DNA from: Hymenobacter polaris | GTDB taxonomy: Bacteria; Bacteroidota; Bacteroidia; Cytophagales; Hymenobacteraceae | Assembly: GCF_012927305.1 (NCBI RefSeq) | Contig: NZ_JABBGH010000002.1 | Location: forward strand, 992,001 to 1,056,000 | Direction: 5' to 3' | DNA: 64,000 nucleotides | Notes under the pieces: generated by a model | What the model saw: only the letters and a program-made list of their open reading frames with translations | Told to the model about the DNA's origin: nothing | Databases searched by the model: none | In this document: one piece after another, positions 26,096 to 33,135 of the stretch | How the letters are laid out: every line of letters begins with the position of its first letter | Numbering within the stretch: the first letter of the stretch is position 1 | Made by a program: the position numbers and the translations under genes

Positions 26096-27226
26096 CTAAA
26101 CGGCAGTGGCCAGGGCAGGTTGCCGGTGGGGCTTGCGGTGTTTCTTCTGCCGCCCGCGCCACACCAGGAAGCCCGTAACCGGCAGACTGGCCGACAGCAG
26201 GCTGACCACGAAGGCGATAACCTTGCCCCCGAGGCCCAGAATCAGCCCCGTGTGCAGGTCGTAATTCATATCGGCGAGCTTCTTGCCGGGGCTTTTGCCC
26301 GCGTGGGGCTGCGCCAGCAGCAGCTGGCCAGTGGTGGGATGGAAGCGGTACTCGTCGCGGTGGTAGTAGTGCAGCGACTTGCCGTAAGCGGTGCACCACA
26401 CTGGCGCGCCCTTGCTCACGGGGCCCAGCAACAGCATTTCGGCCTTGGGCGACTGCTGCCGCATGCGCGCGTAGGCCACGTCCACCACCGGGCTGGCGGA
26501 ACGGGCGGTGAGCAGCGTGTCGACCTTGGGCTCGGCATTTTCGGCGGCGATGCTGCGGCCACCGTTGGCCAGGGTGCTCACGCCGTTCATCAGCCATTCG
26601 TAGCTGATGCAGAGGCCGGTAAGGGCCAGCACCAGGGCTAGGGCACTGGCGTAGAAGCCGCCCACCTGGTGCAGGTCGTAGGTGCGGCGCTTGGGCGAGG
26701 CGTCCCATTTCACCGAGAAGCGCTGCTTGCGGGCGGCCTGGTTGCGTGGCCACCACAGCACCAGGCCCGACACCAGCATGACCACGAAGATGAGCACGGC
26801 CACATCAACCACCCACTTGCCCACCGCCGACGGCAGCAGCAGGTACATGTGCAGGTACTGCACGGTGGTGAAGAAGTCGTTCCGCAAGTTCTGCACTTTC
26901 AATACCTGGCCGGTGTAGGGGTTCAGAAAGGCGTAGTACGTTTCCTCGCCCTTGCTCAAGTACACGGCTGTGGAGCGGTCGGGGCCGTTGTAGATGGTCC
27001 AGGAGGGCGTAAAGCCGGGCTTGGCTTGCACGGCGGCGGCTTGCAGCACCGAGGGCGGCAGCGCGGGCCGGGCCTCCACGGCTACGTGCCGCCAAGGCTG
27101 CGTCAGGTCCCGGATTTCATCCTGAAACACGAACACCGCCCCCGATAAGCTCACGATGAGCACTACCAGCCCCGAGGCCAGCCCGAGCCACAAGTGCAGT
27201 TTGCCGACGGCTTTGCGGAAAGTCAT
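26096..27226 (-). CDS. PepSY-associated TM protein (PepSY_TM family)
   Basis: 376 residues. Transmembrane helix 1 'LWLGLASGLVVLIVSLSGAVFVF' region (12-34) is followed by a periplasmic PepSY-like part, two helices around 140-160 ('VAVLIFVVMLVSGLVLWWP') and near 190-210, and a C-terminal helix ending 'LPVTGFLVWRGRQKK'. Conserved His residues at the membrane ('KLHLWLGL', 'YLHMYLLLP', 'DLHQVGGFY', 'DLHTGLILG') are as in members described as ferric-siderophore reductases (PiuB-like), which may bind heme. It probably reduces or helps release iron in the periplasm; this is inference. A TACCTTTG element lies 42 nt upstream. It is operonic with the DUF4174 gene. Confidence 0.85.
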   Translation of the reverse strand: MTFRKAVGKLHLWLGLASGLVVLIVSLSGAVFVFQDEIRDLTQPWRHVAVEARPALPPSVLQAAAVQAKPGFTPSWTIYNGPDRSTAVYLSKGEETYYAFLNPYTGQVLKVQNLRNDFFTTVQYLHMYLLLPSAVGKWVVDVAVLIFVVMLVSGLVLWWPRNQAARKQRFSVKWDASPKRRTYDLHQVGGFYASALALVLALTGLCISYEWLMNGVSTLANGGRSIAAENAEPKVDTLLTARSASPVVDVAYARMRQQSPKAEMLLLGPVSKGAPVWCTAYGKSLHYYHRDEYRFHPTTGQLLLAQPHAGKSPGKKLADMNYDLHTGLILGLGGKVIAFVVSLLSASLPVTGFLVWRGRQKKHRKPHRQPALATAV

Positions 27227-27267
27227 ACGCGCAGGGCCAGCAAGCCATACTTTCCTTGCTGGCTGGG

Positions 27268-27275
27268 CAAAGGTA
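27268..27275 (-). promoter_or_regulatory. Candidate -7 element (TACCTTTG) for the PepSY/DUF4174 operon
   Basis: Perfect TAnnTTTG match on the minus strand, 42 nt before the ATG. No Fur-like palindrome was recognised. Confidence 0.5.
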
Positions 27276-27319
27276 AGGTAATCGACTTTGTTTAGACGAA
27301 TTATAAATAATATTGACTA

Positions 27320-27413
27320 AAAAAGGCAGTCATGTTGAGCTTGCCGAAGCATCTCTACCGCGCCGTATTGTTCGGTAGAGATGCTTCGGCAAGCTCAACA
27401 TGACTGCCTTTTT
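27320..27413. repeat. Family A palindromic repeat with compensated core change
   Basis: Here the usual GTCATGCTGAGC / GCTCAGCATGAC core is GTCATGTTGAGC / GCTCAACATGAC, so both arms changed together. Flanks aaaaaggca / tgccttttt are complementary and give a T-run in both directions. The element probably ends the trp operon and the divergently placed PepSY region. Confidence 0.9.
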
Positions 27414-27431
27414 ACGCGGTATACCGCATCC

Positions 27432-28226
27432 CTAGGCCACTTGCAGCGGGCGCACGCCGGCCACAAACTCGCGGATGGCGGCGTCGCGCTGCTCGGCGGA
27501 GGTGCTTTGCAGCAGCCGGATAAAGGCGCTGCCGATGATGGCGCCCGTGGTATGCCGGCTGGCTGCCCGGAAGCTGGCCGCGTCGCTGATGCCGAAGCCC
27601 ACGAGCGTGGGGTTACGCAGCCCTAGGGCCTTGATGCGCTGCAAGTAGGCATCCACGTCGGCGTTCATGTTGGTTTGTAAGCCGGTGGTGCCGGCAGCGG
27701 CCACCAGGTAGATAAAGCCATCGGCCGCGGCATCGAGCTGCTGCACGCGGGCCGGCGCGGTCTGGGGCGTCACCAGAAATACGGTTTGCAAGCCGTGGCG
27801 GGCAAACAGGGCTTTATACTCGCGCTCAAACACTTCCAGCGGCATATCGGGCAGAATCACGCCATCGACGCCCACGGCCTGGCACTGCTGGCAAAAGCGC
27901 TCCACCCCGTACTGCACCACCGGGTTGAGGTAGCCCATGAGCAGAATGGGCACCGTAATGCCTTGCTGCCGAATGTCTTGCAGCTGCTCGAATAGCTTGC
28001 CCACGGTCATGCCATTGTCGAGGGCCTGCTGGTTACTTTTCTGGATGGTTTCGCCGTCGGCCACCGGGTCCGAGTAGGGCATCCCGATTTCCACGAGGTC
28101 GGCCCCGGCGTCTTGCAGGCTGCGCAGGATGGGCACCGTGTCGTGCAGGGCCGGAAAGCCGGCCGTGAAGTACACGTTCAGCACGTCGGCGGTTTTGTGC
28201 TGGAATAGGTTAGTAAGGCGGTTCAT
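27432..28226 (-). CDS. trpA: Tryptophan synthase alpha chain
   Basis: Cleaves indole-3-glycerol phosphate to indole and glyceraldehyde-3-phosphate, passing indole to TrpB in the alpha2beta2 complex. 264 residues, normal length. The active-site acids are Glu46 in 'DLVEIGMPYSDPVADG' and Asp57 in the same segment. 'ILLMGYLNPVVQYG', 'GVDGVILPDMPLEV' and 'GTTGLQTN' follow, with a phosphate-binding 'GFGISDAAS' near the C-terminus. The ATG at 28226 begins the conserved 'MNRLTNLFQ'. It is the last gene of the trp operon. The TAG stop is supplied by a CCTAGG palindrome. A hairpin with direct repeats separates it from trpB. Confidence 0.96.
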   Translation of the reverse strand: MNRLTNLFQHKTADVLNVYFTAGFPALHDTVPILRSLQDAGADLVEIGMPYSDPVADGETIQKSNQQALDNGMTVGKLFEQLQDIRQQGITVPILLMGYLNPVVQYGVERFCQQCQAVGVDGVILPDMPLEVFEREYKALFARHGLQTVFLVTPQTAPARVQQLDAAADGFIYLVAAAGTTGLQTNMNADVDAYLQRIKALGLRNPTLVGFGISDAASFRAASRHTTGAIIGSAFIRLLQSTSAEQRDAAIREFVAGVRPLQVA

Positions 28227-28234
28227 AGTAGGGG

Positions 28235-28307
28235 TTCGCGCAGGGTTTCGCAGGGTTGAGCGCAGGGTTTCGCAGGGGTGAAAGCGCACTGCGAAACCCT
28301 GCGCGAA
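28235..28307. repeat. Inverted repeat with internal direct repeat in the trpB-trpA spacer
   Basis: Perfect 19-bp arms (ttcgcgcagggtttcgcag / ctgcgaaaccctgcgcgaa). A second copy of gcgcagggtttcgcaggg lies in the loop, so the right arm can pair with either left copy. It is unrelated in sequence to families A and B, though it occupies the equivalent position. Confidence 0.9.
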
Positions 28308-28312
28308 ATAGC

Positions 28313-29518
28313 TTAGGCGTATTCCTCCAGGTGCTTGGTATAGGTGGCCAGGTCCTTGTCGCCGCGGCCCGAAAGGCAGACGACCACCACCTCATCGGGC
28401 TTGGCCTTGATGAGTGGCAGGCAGGCTAGGGCGTGCGCCGTTTCGAGGGCCGGGATGATGCCTTCAAGGCGCGAGAGCTGGAAGGCCGCGTCGAGCGCCT
28501 GCCGGTCGGTGATGCTGATGAACTCGGCCCGGCCGGTGGCAAACAGCTGCGCGTGCTGCGGCCCGATGCCGGGATAGTCGAGGCCCGCCGAGATGGAGTA
28601 GGGCTCCGTCACCTGCCCGTCCTCCGTCTGCATCAAAATCGTGCTGCTGCCATGCAGGATGCCGGGCTTGCCTAGGGCCGTGGTGGCGGCCGAGTGGCCC
28701 GTGTCCACGCCCTGGCCGGCGGCCTCGGCGGCTACCAGGCGCACCTGGGGCTCGTCGAGGTAGTGGTAGAAGGCGCCCGCCGCGTTGGAGCCGCCGCCCA
28801 CGCAGGCCAGCACGTAGTCGGGGGTAGCGCGGCCGGTGTGGGCCAGCAGCTGGCTGATAATCTCGGCCGAAATTACCGATTGGAAGCGGGCCACCATGTC
28901 GGGGTAGGGGTGGGGGCCCACCACCGAGCCGATGATGTAGTGCGTATCGGTGGGGTTCGAAATCCAGTGGCGCATGGCCTCGTTGGTGGCGTCCTTCAGG
29001 GTTTGGCTGCCGCTGCGGGCGGGCACCACCTGGGCGCCCAGCATCCGCATGCGGTCCACGTTGGGCTTCTGGCGCTCCATGTCGATGGCCCCCATGTACA
29101 CGATGCACTCCAGGCCCATGAGGGCGCACACGGTGGCCGTGGCCACGCCGTGCTGCCCGGCCCCGGTTTCAGCCACGATGCGGCGCTTGCCCAGGCGCTG
29201 GGCCACCAGTATCTGGCCGATGGTGTTGTTAATCTTGTGCGCGCCGGTGTGGCACAAATCCTCGCGCTTGAGGTACACCGTGGTACCGATTTCGGCGCTC
29301 AGCCGCTTGGCCAGAAACAGCGGCGTGGGCCGCCCCACGTAGTCGGCCAGCAGCTGCTGAAACTCGCGCTGGAAGCCCGGCTCGTCGATGAGGCGCAGGT
29401 AGTTGTCGCGCAGCTCGGCCACGTTGGGGTAGAGCATTTCGGGCACGTAGGCGCCGCCAAACGGGCCGTAGTAGCCGCTGGTATCGACGCGGTAGGGGGA
29501 AGCGGTTTCGGTTGTCAT
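28313..29518 (-). CDS. trpB: Tryptophan synthase beta chain
   Basis: PLP enzyme that condenses indole with serine to tryptophan. The 401-residue protein has the PLP lysine Lys95 in 'HTGAHKINN', 'GPFGGAYVPEML' at 18-29, 'GAGQHGVATA' and the phosphate-binding 'GGGSNAAG'. Length is as expected for TrpB1. The ATG at 29518 begins 'MTTETASPYRVDTSGYYGPF'; the frame continues upstream only through a repeat element. It is flanked by repeats on both sides, unlike trpB-trpA pairs elsewhere that overlap. Confidence 0.97.
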   Translation of the reverse strand: MTTETASPYRVDTSGYYGPFGGAYVPEMLYPNVAELRDNYLRLIDEPGFQREFQQLLADYVGRPTPLFLAKRLSAEIGTTVYLKREDLCHTGAHKINNTIGQILVAQRLGKRRIVAETGAGQHGVATATVCALMGLECIVYMGAIDMERQKPNVDRMRMLGAQVVPARSGSQTLKDATNEAMRHWISNPTDTHYIIGSVVGPHPYPDMVARFQSVISAEIISQLLAHTGRATPDYVLACVGGGSNAAGAFYHYLDEPQVRLVAAEAAGQGVDTGHSAATTALGKPGILHGSSTILMQTEDGQVTEPYSISAGLDYPGIGPQHAQLFATGRAEFISITDRQALDAAFQLSRLEGIIPALETAHALACLPLIKAKPDEVVVVCLSGRGDKDLATYTKHLEEYA

Positions 29519-29540
29519 AAAAGTAGATGGTAAAGCAAAG

Positions 29541-29649
29541 AAGGCGGTCATGCTGAGCTTGTCGAAGCATCTCTCCCGCGCAACTAATTTCAAACGTCAG
29601 GATTATTTACGCGGGAGAGATGCTTCGACAAGCTCAGCATGACCGCCTT
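29541..29649. repeat. Family A palindromic repeat, long-loop subfamily, in the trpF-trpB spacer
   Basis: Arms aaggcggtcatgctgagc / gctcagcatgaccgcctt, inner arms tgtcgaagcatctctcccgc / gcgggagagatgcttcgaca, both compensated. The loop 'aactaatttcaaacgtcag' resembles those of the copies at 31158 and 32290. Confidence 0.9.
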
Positions 29650-29674
29650 TATTCTTTCATTTTTGTGCTGTCCC

Positions 29675-30307
29675 CTAAGCGGCCTGCTCGTGCAGGCGCG
29701 TCAGCAGGTCGCGGGTGCGGGCCACGTCCTTCAGGCCGGGTGCAGTTTCGAGCTGGCTGTTGAAGTCGAAGGCGTAGAGGTAAGGATGGCGAAAAGCTAG
29801 CACCTCGGAAAGGTTGGCCGGCCCTAGGCCCCCGCCCAGGAAAAACGGCAGCGGGCCCTGGTAGGCGTGCAGCAGCTGCCAGTCGAAGGCCTGGCCGTTG
29901 CCGCCGGGCAGCTCGCCCTTGGTGTCAAACAAGAAGTAGTCGCACACCGGCGCGTAGGCCGCGACCGAGCTAAAATCAAAGCCGGGCCCCACCGCAAACG
30001 CCTTGATGACGCCCAGGCCGGTGGCGCGCACCTGCTGGCAAAAGGCGGGCGTTTCGTGGCCGTGCAGCTGGGCGTAGTCGAGGCCGAAGCTGATGCTGGC
30101 CGCCTGGATGCTGGCCAGCGTATCGTCCACGAACACGCCGATGCGGCCAATGTGCGCAGGCAGGCTCTTGACGTGGCAGGGTTCGAGCATCTCGCCCATG
30201 TAGCGGGCCGACTTAGGCGAGAAAATAAAGCCTAGGAAGTCGGGGTCGAGGCCGGCAATCGCCGCCAGGTTGCCGGCTTGGCGCATGCCGCATACTTTAA
30301 TTTTCAT
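29675..30307 (-). CDS. trpF: Phosphoribosylanthranilate isomerase
   Basis: Converts PRA to CdRP by an Amadori rearrangement. 210 residues of (beta/alpha)8 barrel with the catalytic Cys in 'MKIKVCGMRQ' (Cys6), 'PDFLGFIFSPKSARY' (about 22-36), 'GVFVDDTLASI' (general acid Asp), 'QLHGHETPAFCQ' and the phosphate site 'FLGGGLGPANL'. Length is normal. It starts 16 bp after the trpC stop, the only trp junction without a repeat or hairpin, so trpC and trpF are tightly coupled. Confidence 0.95.
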   Translation of the reverse strand: MKIKVCGMRQAGNLAAIAGLDPDFLGFIFSPKSARYMGEMLEPCHVKSLPAHIGRIGVFVDDTLASIQAASISFGLDYAQLHGHETPAFCQQVRATGLGVIKAFAVGPGFDFSSVAAYAPVCDYFLFDTKGELPGGNGQAFDWQLLHAYQGPLPFFLGGGLGPANLSEVLAFRHPYLYAFDFNSQLETAPGLKDVARTRDLLTRLHEQAA

Positions 30308-30323
30308 GCTCGCAGGGAGTGGG

Positions 30324-31136
30324 TTACCTCGCCAACGGTGCAGGCCGGGCGGATAGTTCGCCCACCAGCCGGCCGAGGGCGGCGGCCGGGTCGGTGGTTT
30401 TCATAAACGTTTCGCCCATCAAAAAGCCCTGGTAGCCGGCCTGGCGCAGCTGCCGGATGGTGCGGGCGTGCTCGAGGCCGCTCTCAGCCACCTTCACAAA
30501 CCGGCCCGGGATGAGCGCCGCCAGCCGGGTCGAGGTGTCGATGTCGGTGGCAAAGGTGGCCAGGTTGCGGTTGTTCACGCCCACCAGGTCTACCGTGTCG
30601 CAGAGGTGGCCGGTCAGCTCGGCGGCGTCGTGCACCTCCAGCAGCACCTCCAGCCCTAGGGCCTGCGCGGCCGCGCTCAACTGCCGCACCTCCTGGGGCG
30701 TGAGGCAGGCGGCAATGAGCAGCACCAAGTCGGCACCCCAGGCGCGGGCCTCTAATAGCTGGTACTCGCTGATAATAAAGTCTTTGCGCAAGATGGGCGT
30801 GGCGGGGCAGGCCGCCCGCGCCGCCAGTAAATCGGCCGGTGTGCCGCCAAAAAAGGGCTCATCGGTGAGCACCGACAGCACCGCCGCGCCCGCCGCCGCG
30901 TAACCGGCCGTGGTAGCGCCCACCTCGGCCGCGCCGTTGATGACACCCTTGGACGGCGAGCGGCGCTTGAACTCGGCAATAATGCCCGACGAGCCCACCG
31001 CCGTGAGTGCCGCCCGCGCCGACAGCACCGGCCGCCCGAAGCCGGGCTGCGCTCGCAGCGCCTCGACCGGCGTGGCCGCCTCGCGGCGAGTTACCTCCCG
31101 GCGCTTCTCGGCAATGATTTTATCAAGGATGGTCAT
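30324..31136 (-). CDS. trpC: Indole-3-glycerol-phosphate synthase
   Basis: Closes the indole ring from CdRP with loss of CO2. The 270-residue barrel has 'EFKRRSPSKG' (near 55-64, catalytic Lys), 'VLSVLTDEPFFGG', 'LRKDFIISEYQLLEARAWGAD' (region near 117-137, catalytic Lys), 'LLEVHDAAEL', 'GVNNRNL' and 'VAESGLEHARTI'. Length is as in stand-alone TrpC proteins. The start 'MTILDKIIAEKRREV' is canonical. It is followed closely by trpF and preceded by a family A repeat in the spacer to trpD. Confidence 0.96.
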   Translation of the reverse strand: MTILDKIIAEKRREVTRREAATPVEALRAQPGFGRPVLSARAALTAVGSSGIIAEFKRRSPSKGVINGAAEVGATTAGYAAAGAAVLSVLTDEPFFGGTPADLLAARAACPATPILRKDFIISEYQLLEARAWGADLVLLIAACLTPQEVRQLSAAAQALGLEVLLEVHDAAELTGHLCDTVDLVGVNNRNLATFATDIDTSTRLAALIPGRFVKVAESGLEHARTIRQLRQAGYQGFLMGETFMKTTDPAAALGRLVGELSARPAPLAR

Positions 31137-31157
31137 AGGTATAATCTACTTAAGAAC

Positions 31158-31255
31158 GTCATACTGAGCGAAGTCGAAGCATCTCTATCGCGTAAGTAAT
31201 CTTAACGTTTGAAATTAATTGTGCGGTAGAGATGCTTCGGCAAGCTCAGCATGAC
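31158..31255. repeat. Family A palindromic repeat, hybrid copy, in the trpD-trpC spacer
   Basis: The left arm has the 'gaacgtcat' type flank and the core gtcatactgagcgaag, the right arm the 'atgaccgcctt' type flank and the core cttgccgaag complement, so the two arms are not perfect partners. The loop belongs to the same long-loop subfamily as the copies at 29541 and 32290. Confidence 0.85.
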
Positions 31256-31272
31256 CGCCTTTTTAAAGGCAT

Positions 31273-32271
31273 TTACTCACTCAGCGCCCGCAGCTTCTCA
31301 AAGGCAGCCAGCGCCCGGCCGCTGTCCAAGGACTCGGCGGCTAGCCCTAGGCCCTCTTCGATGTTGGAAGCCCGGCCGGCGGTGCGCAGTGCCAGGGCCG
31401 CGTTGGCCAGCACGGCGGCGCGGTGGGCGGCGGGCGCCTCGCCGCGCAGCACCCGCATAAAGATGTGCGCCGCCTCGGCCACCGTGTCGCCGCCAAACAG
31501 CGACTCGGGCGTGGTGGCGGGCAGATTAAAGTCGCGCGGCGTTAGCAGCTCCTCGCCCTGGCGGCCAATGAGCTTCACCGGGCCCGTGAGCGACACCTCG
31601 TCGTAGCCATCCAGGCTGTGCACAATCAGGAATTCGCGGCCGGCCTCCTGCTGGTGCAGGTAGGCGTAGAGGCGGGCCAGCTCCAGGCTGAACACGCCCA
31701 CCAGCTGCAGGCGCGGGCGGGCCGGATTCACCAGCGGGCCCAGCATGTTGAAGAAGGTCTTCACGCCCAGCTCCTTGCGCAGCGGTGCCACGTTCTTCAG
31801 GGCCGGATGGAACAGCGGCGCGTGCAGAAAGCAGATATTAGCCTCGTCGAGTTGCCGCCGCAGCTGGTCGCTCTCGGCCGTGAAACGCACCCCTAGGTGC
31901 TCCAGCACCGTGCTGCTGCCGCTGATGCTCGACACGCCGTGGTTGCCGTGCTTGGCCACCGGCTGCCCCGCGCCGGCCACCACAAAGGCCGACAGCGTGC
32001 TAATATTGAAGGTGTTGCGCCCGTCGCCGCCGGTGCCGCACACGTCCATCACGTCGTAGCCCCCCAGGTCCACCGGCCGGCACAGCTCCAGTAGCGCGTT
32101 GCGGAAGCCGGCCAGCTCGTCCACCGTCACGCTGCGCATGAGGTACACCGTGAGGAAGGCCGCCATCTGGGCCGGGTTGTACTCGCCGCGGGCAATGCCC
32201 AGTACCACGCGGTGCGCCTCGTCCTGGGGCAGCGTGCGGTAAGCGAAGAGGTGGTTGAGCGTGTCTTTCAT
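31273..32271 (-). CDS. trpD: Anthranilate phosphoribosyltransferase
   Basis: Transfers the phosphoribosyl group of PRPP to anthranilate. 332 residues with the PRPP-binding 'DVCGTGGDGRNTFNIST' (near 75-91), 'KHGNHGVSS' and 'LGPLVNPARPRLQLVGV'. Length is normal. It is a stand-alone TrpD, not fused to TrpG. The ATG at 32271 opens 'MKDTLNHLFAYRTL'; a slightly longer frame upstream runs into the adjacent repeat. Repeats occupy both flanking spacers. Confidence 0.96.
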   Translation of the reverse strand: MKDTLNHLFAYRTLPQDEAHRVVLGIARGEYNPAQMAAFLTVYLMRSVTVDELAGFRNALLELCRPVDLGGYDVMDVCGTGGDGRNTFNISTLSAFVVAGAGQPVAKHGNHGVSSISGSSTVLEHLGVRFTAESDQLRRQLDEANICFLHAPLFHPALKNVAPLRKELGVKTFFNMLGPLVNPARPRLQLVGVFSLELARLYAYLHQQEAGREFLIVHSLDGYDEVSLTGPVKLIGRQGEELLTPRDFNLPATTPESLFGGDTVAEAAHIFMRVLRGEAPAAHRAAVLANAALALRTAGRASNIEEGLGLAAESLDSGRALAAFEKLRALSE

Positions 32272-32289
32272 GTAGTTGGGTAAGAGAAC

Positions 32290-32386
32290 GTCATGCTGAG
32301 CAACGCGAAGCATCTCTGCCGCGCAAGTAATCTCAACGTCAGTAAATAGTTACGCGGTAGAGATGCTTCGGCAAGCTCAGCATGAC
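32290..32386. repeat. Family A palindromic repeat, hybrid copy, in the trpG-trpD spacer
   Basis: The left core gtcatgctgagcaacgcg and the right core of the cttgccgaag type are not exact complements. The flanks are also of two types (gaac left, ccgcc right). The long loop matches the 29541 and 31158 copies. The right flank ends in a run of seven T. Confidence 0.85.
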
Positions 32387-32416
32387 CGCCTTTTTTTGCC
32401 AGGCAAACCAGTTGGC

Positions 32417-32989
32417 TTAGCCCTTTATCCAGTTCGCCAGCATGGTTTTGCCGTGTTCGGTCAGCACCGACTCGGGGTGGAACTGCACGCCCTGCACGTC
32501 GTACTCGCGGTGGGCCACGGCCAGCACCTGGCCGGTTTCGTCCACTGCCGTCACGTGCAGCTCGGTGGGCACCTGCTCGGGCGCGATGGTCCAGGAGTGG
32601 TAGCGGCCCACTCGCACGTGGTCGGGCACGTCGTCGAAGAGGCGGCTGCGGCCAGCCTCGGCGGTTTGGTGCAGGGTGTGGGCCACGCCGTGGTGCACCT
32701 CGCCCAGGTTGGCCAGCTGCCCGCCAAAGGCCTCGCCGATGGCCTGGTGGCCCAGGCACACCCCTAGGATGTGCTTGGTGGGCGCGTAGCGCTGCAGCAG
32801 CGCGGGCATGATGCCGGCCTCGCTGGGCACGCCCGGCCCCGGCGAGAGCAGGATGTGCGAGTACTTCTCCACCTCGTCGAGGCTGATTTTGTCGTTGCGA
32901 AACACGTCCACCTCTTGCCCCAGCTCGCGCAGCAAGTACACGAGGTTGTAGGTGAAGGAGTCGTAGTTGTCGAGAACCAGGATGGCCAT
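32417..32989 (-). CDS. trpG: Anthranilate synthase glutamine amidotransferase component
   Basis: Supplies ammonia from glutamine to TrpE. 190 residues with 'LVLDNYDSFTYNLVYLL' (4-20), 'LSPGPGVPSEAG' (48-59), catalytic Cys78 in 'GVCLGHQAIGEAFGG', and the His/Glu pair in 'GVQFHPESVLTEHG' near the C-terminus. Complete triad and normal length. The same subunit type often also serves 4-amino-4-deoxychorismate synthase (PabA), so dual use is possible. It lies second in the operon, separated from trpE by a family A repeat. Confidence 0.96.
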   Translation of the reverse strand: MAILVLDNYDSFTYNLVYLLRELGQEVDVFRNDKISLDEVEKYSHILLSPGPGVPSEAGIMPALLQRYAPTKHILGVCLGHQAIGEAFGGQLANLGEVHHGVAHTLHQTAEAGRSRLFDDVPDHVRVGRYHSWTIAPEQVPTELHVTAVDETGQVLAVAHREYDVQGVQFHPESVLTEHGKTMLANWIKG

Positions 32990-33012
32990 TTGATTTAAAA
33001 TTTTTCTAGAAC

Positions 33013-33105
33013 GTCATGCTGAGCTTGCCGAAGCATCTCTGCCGCATCGTTAGATAATAGAGAGCTAGTTGCGCGGTAGAGATGCTTCGGCAAGCTCAGC
33101 ATGAC
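33013..33105. repeat. Family A palindromic repeat in the trpE-trpG spacer
   Basis: Core gtcatgctgagcttgccgaag and its complement are perfect, but the outer flanks (gaac left, ccgc right) are of different types. The loop 'cgttagataatagagag' differs from the neighbouring trp-spacer copies. Confidence 0.88.
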
Positions 33106-33135
33106 CGCTTTTCATATTCAGCGTACCCTAGGGCC

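Noticed and set aside
27357..29593. Apparent N-terminal extensions of trpB and trpD running into palindromic repeats
   Set aside because: Repeat arms are open in some frames and append artificial peptides such as 'CFDKLSM'. The family start motifs begin at the downstream ATG codons.
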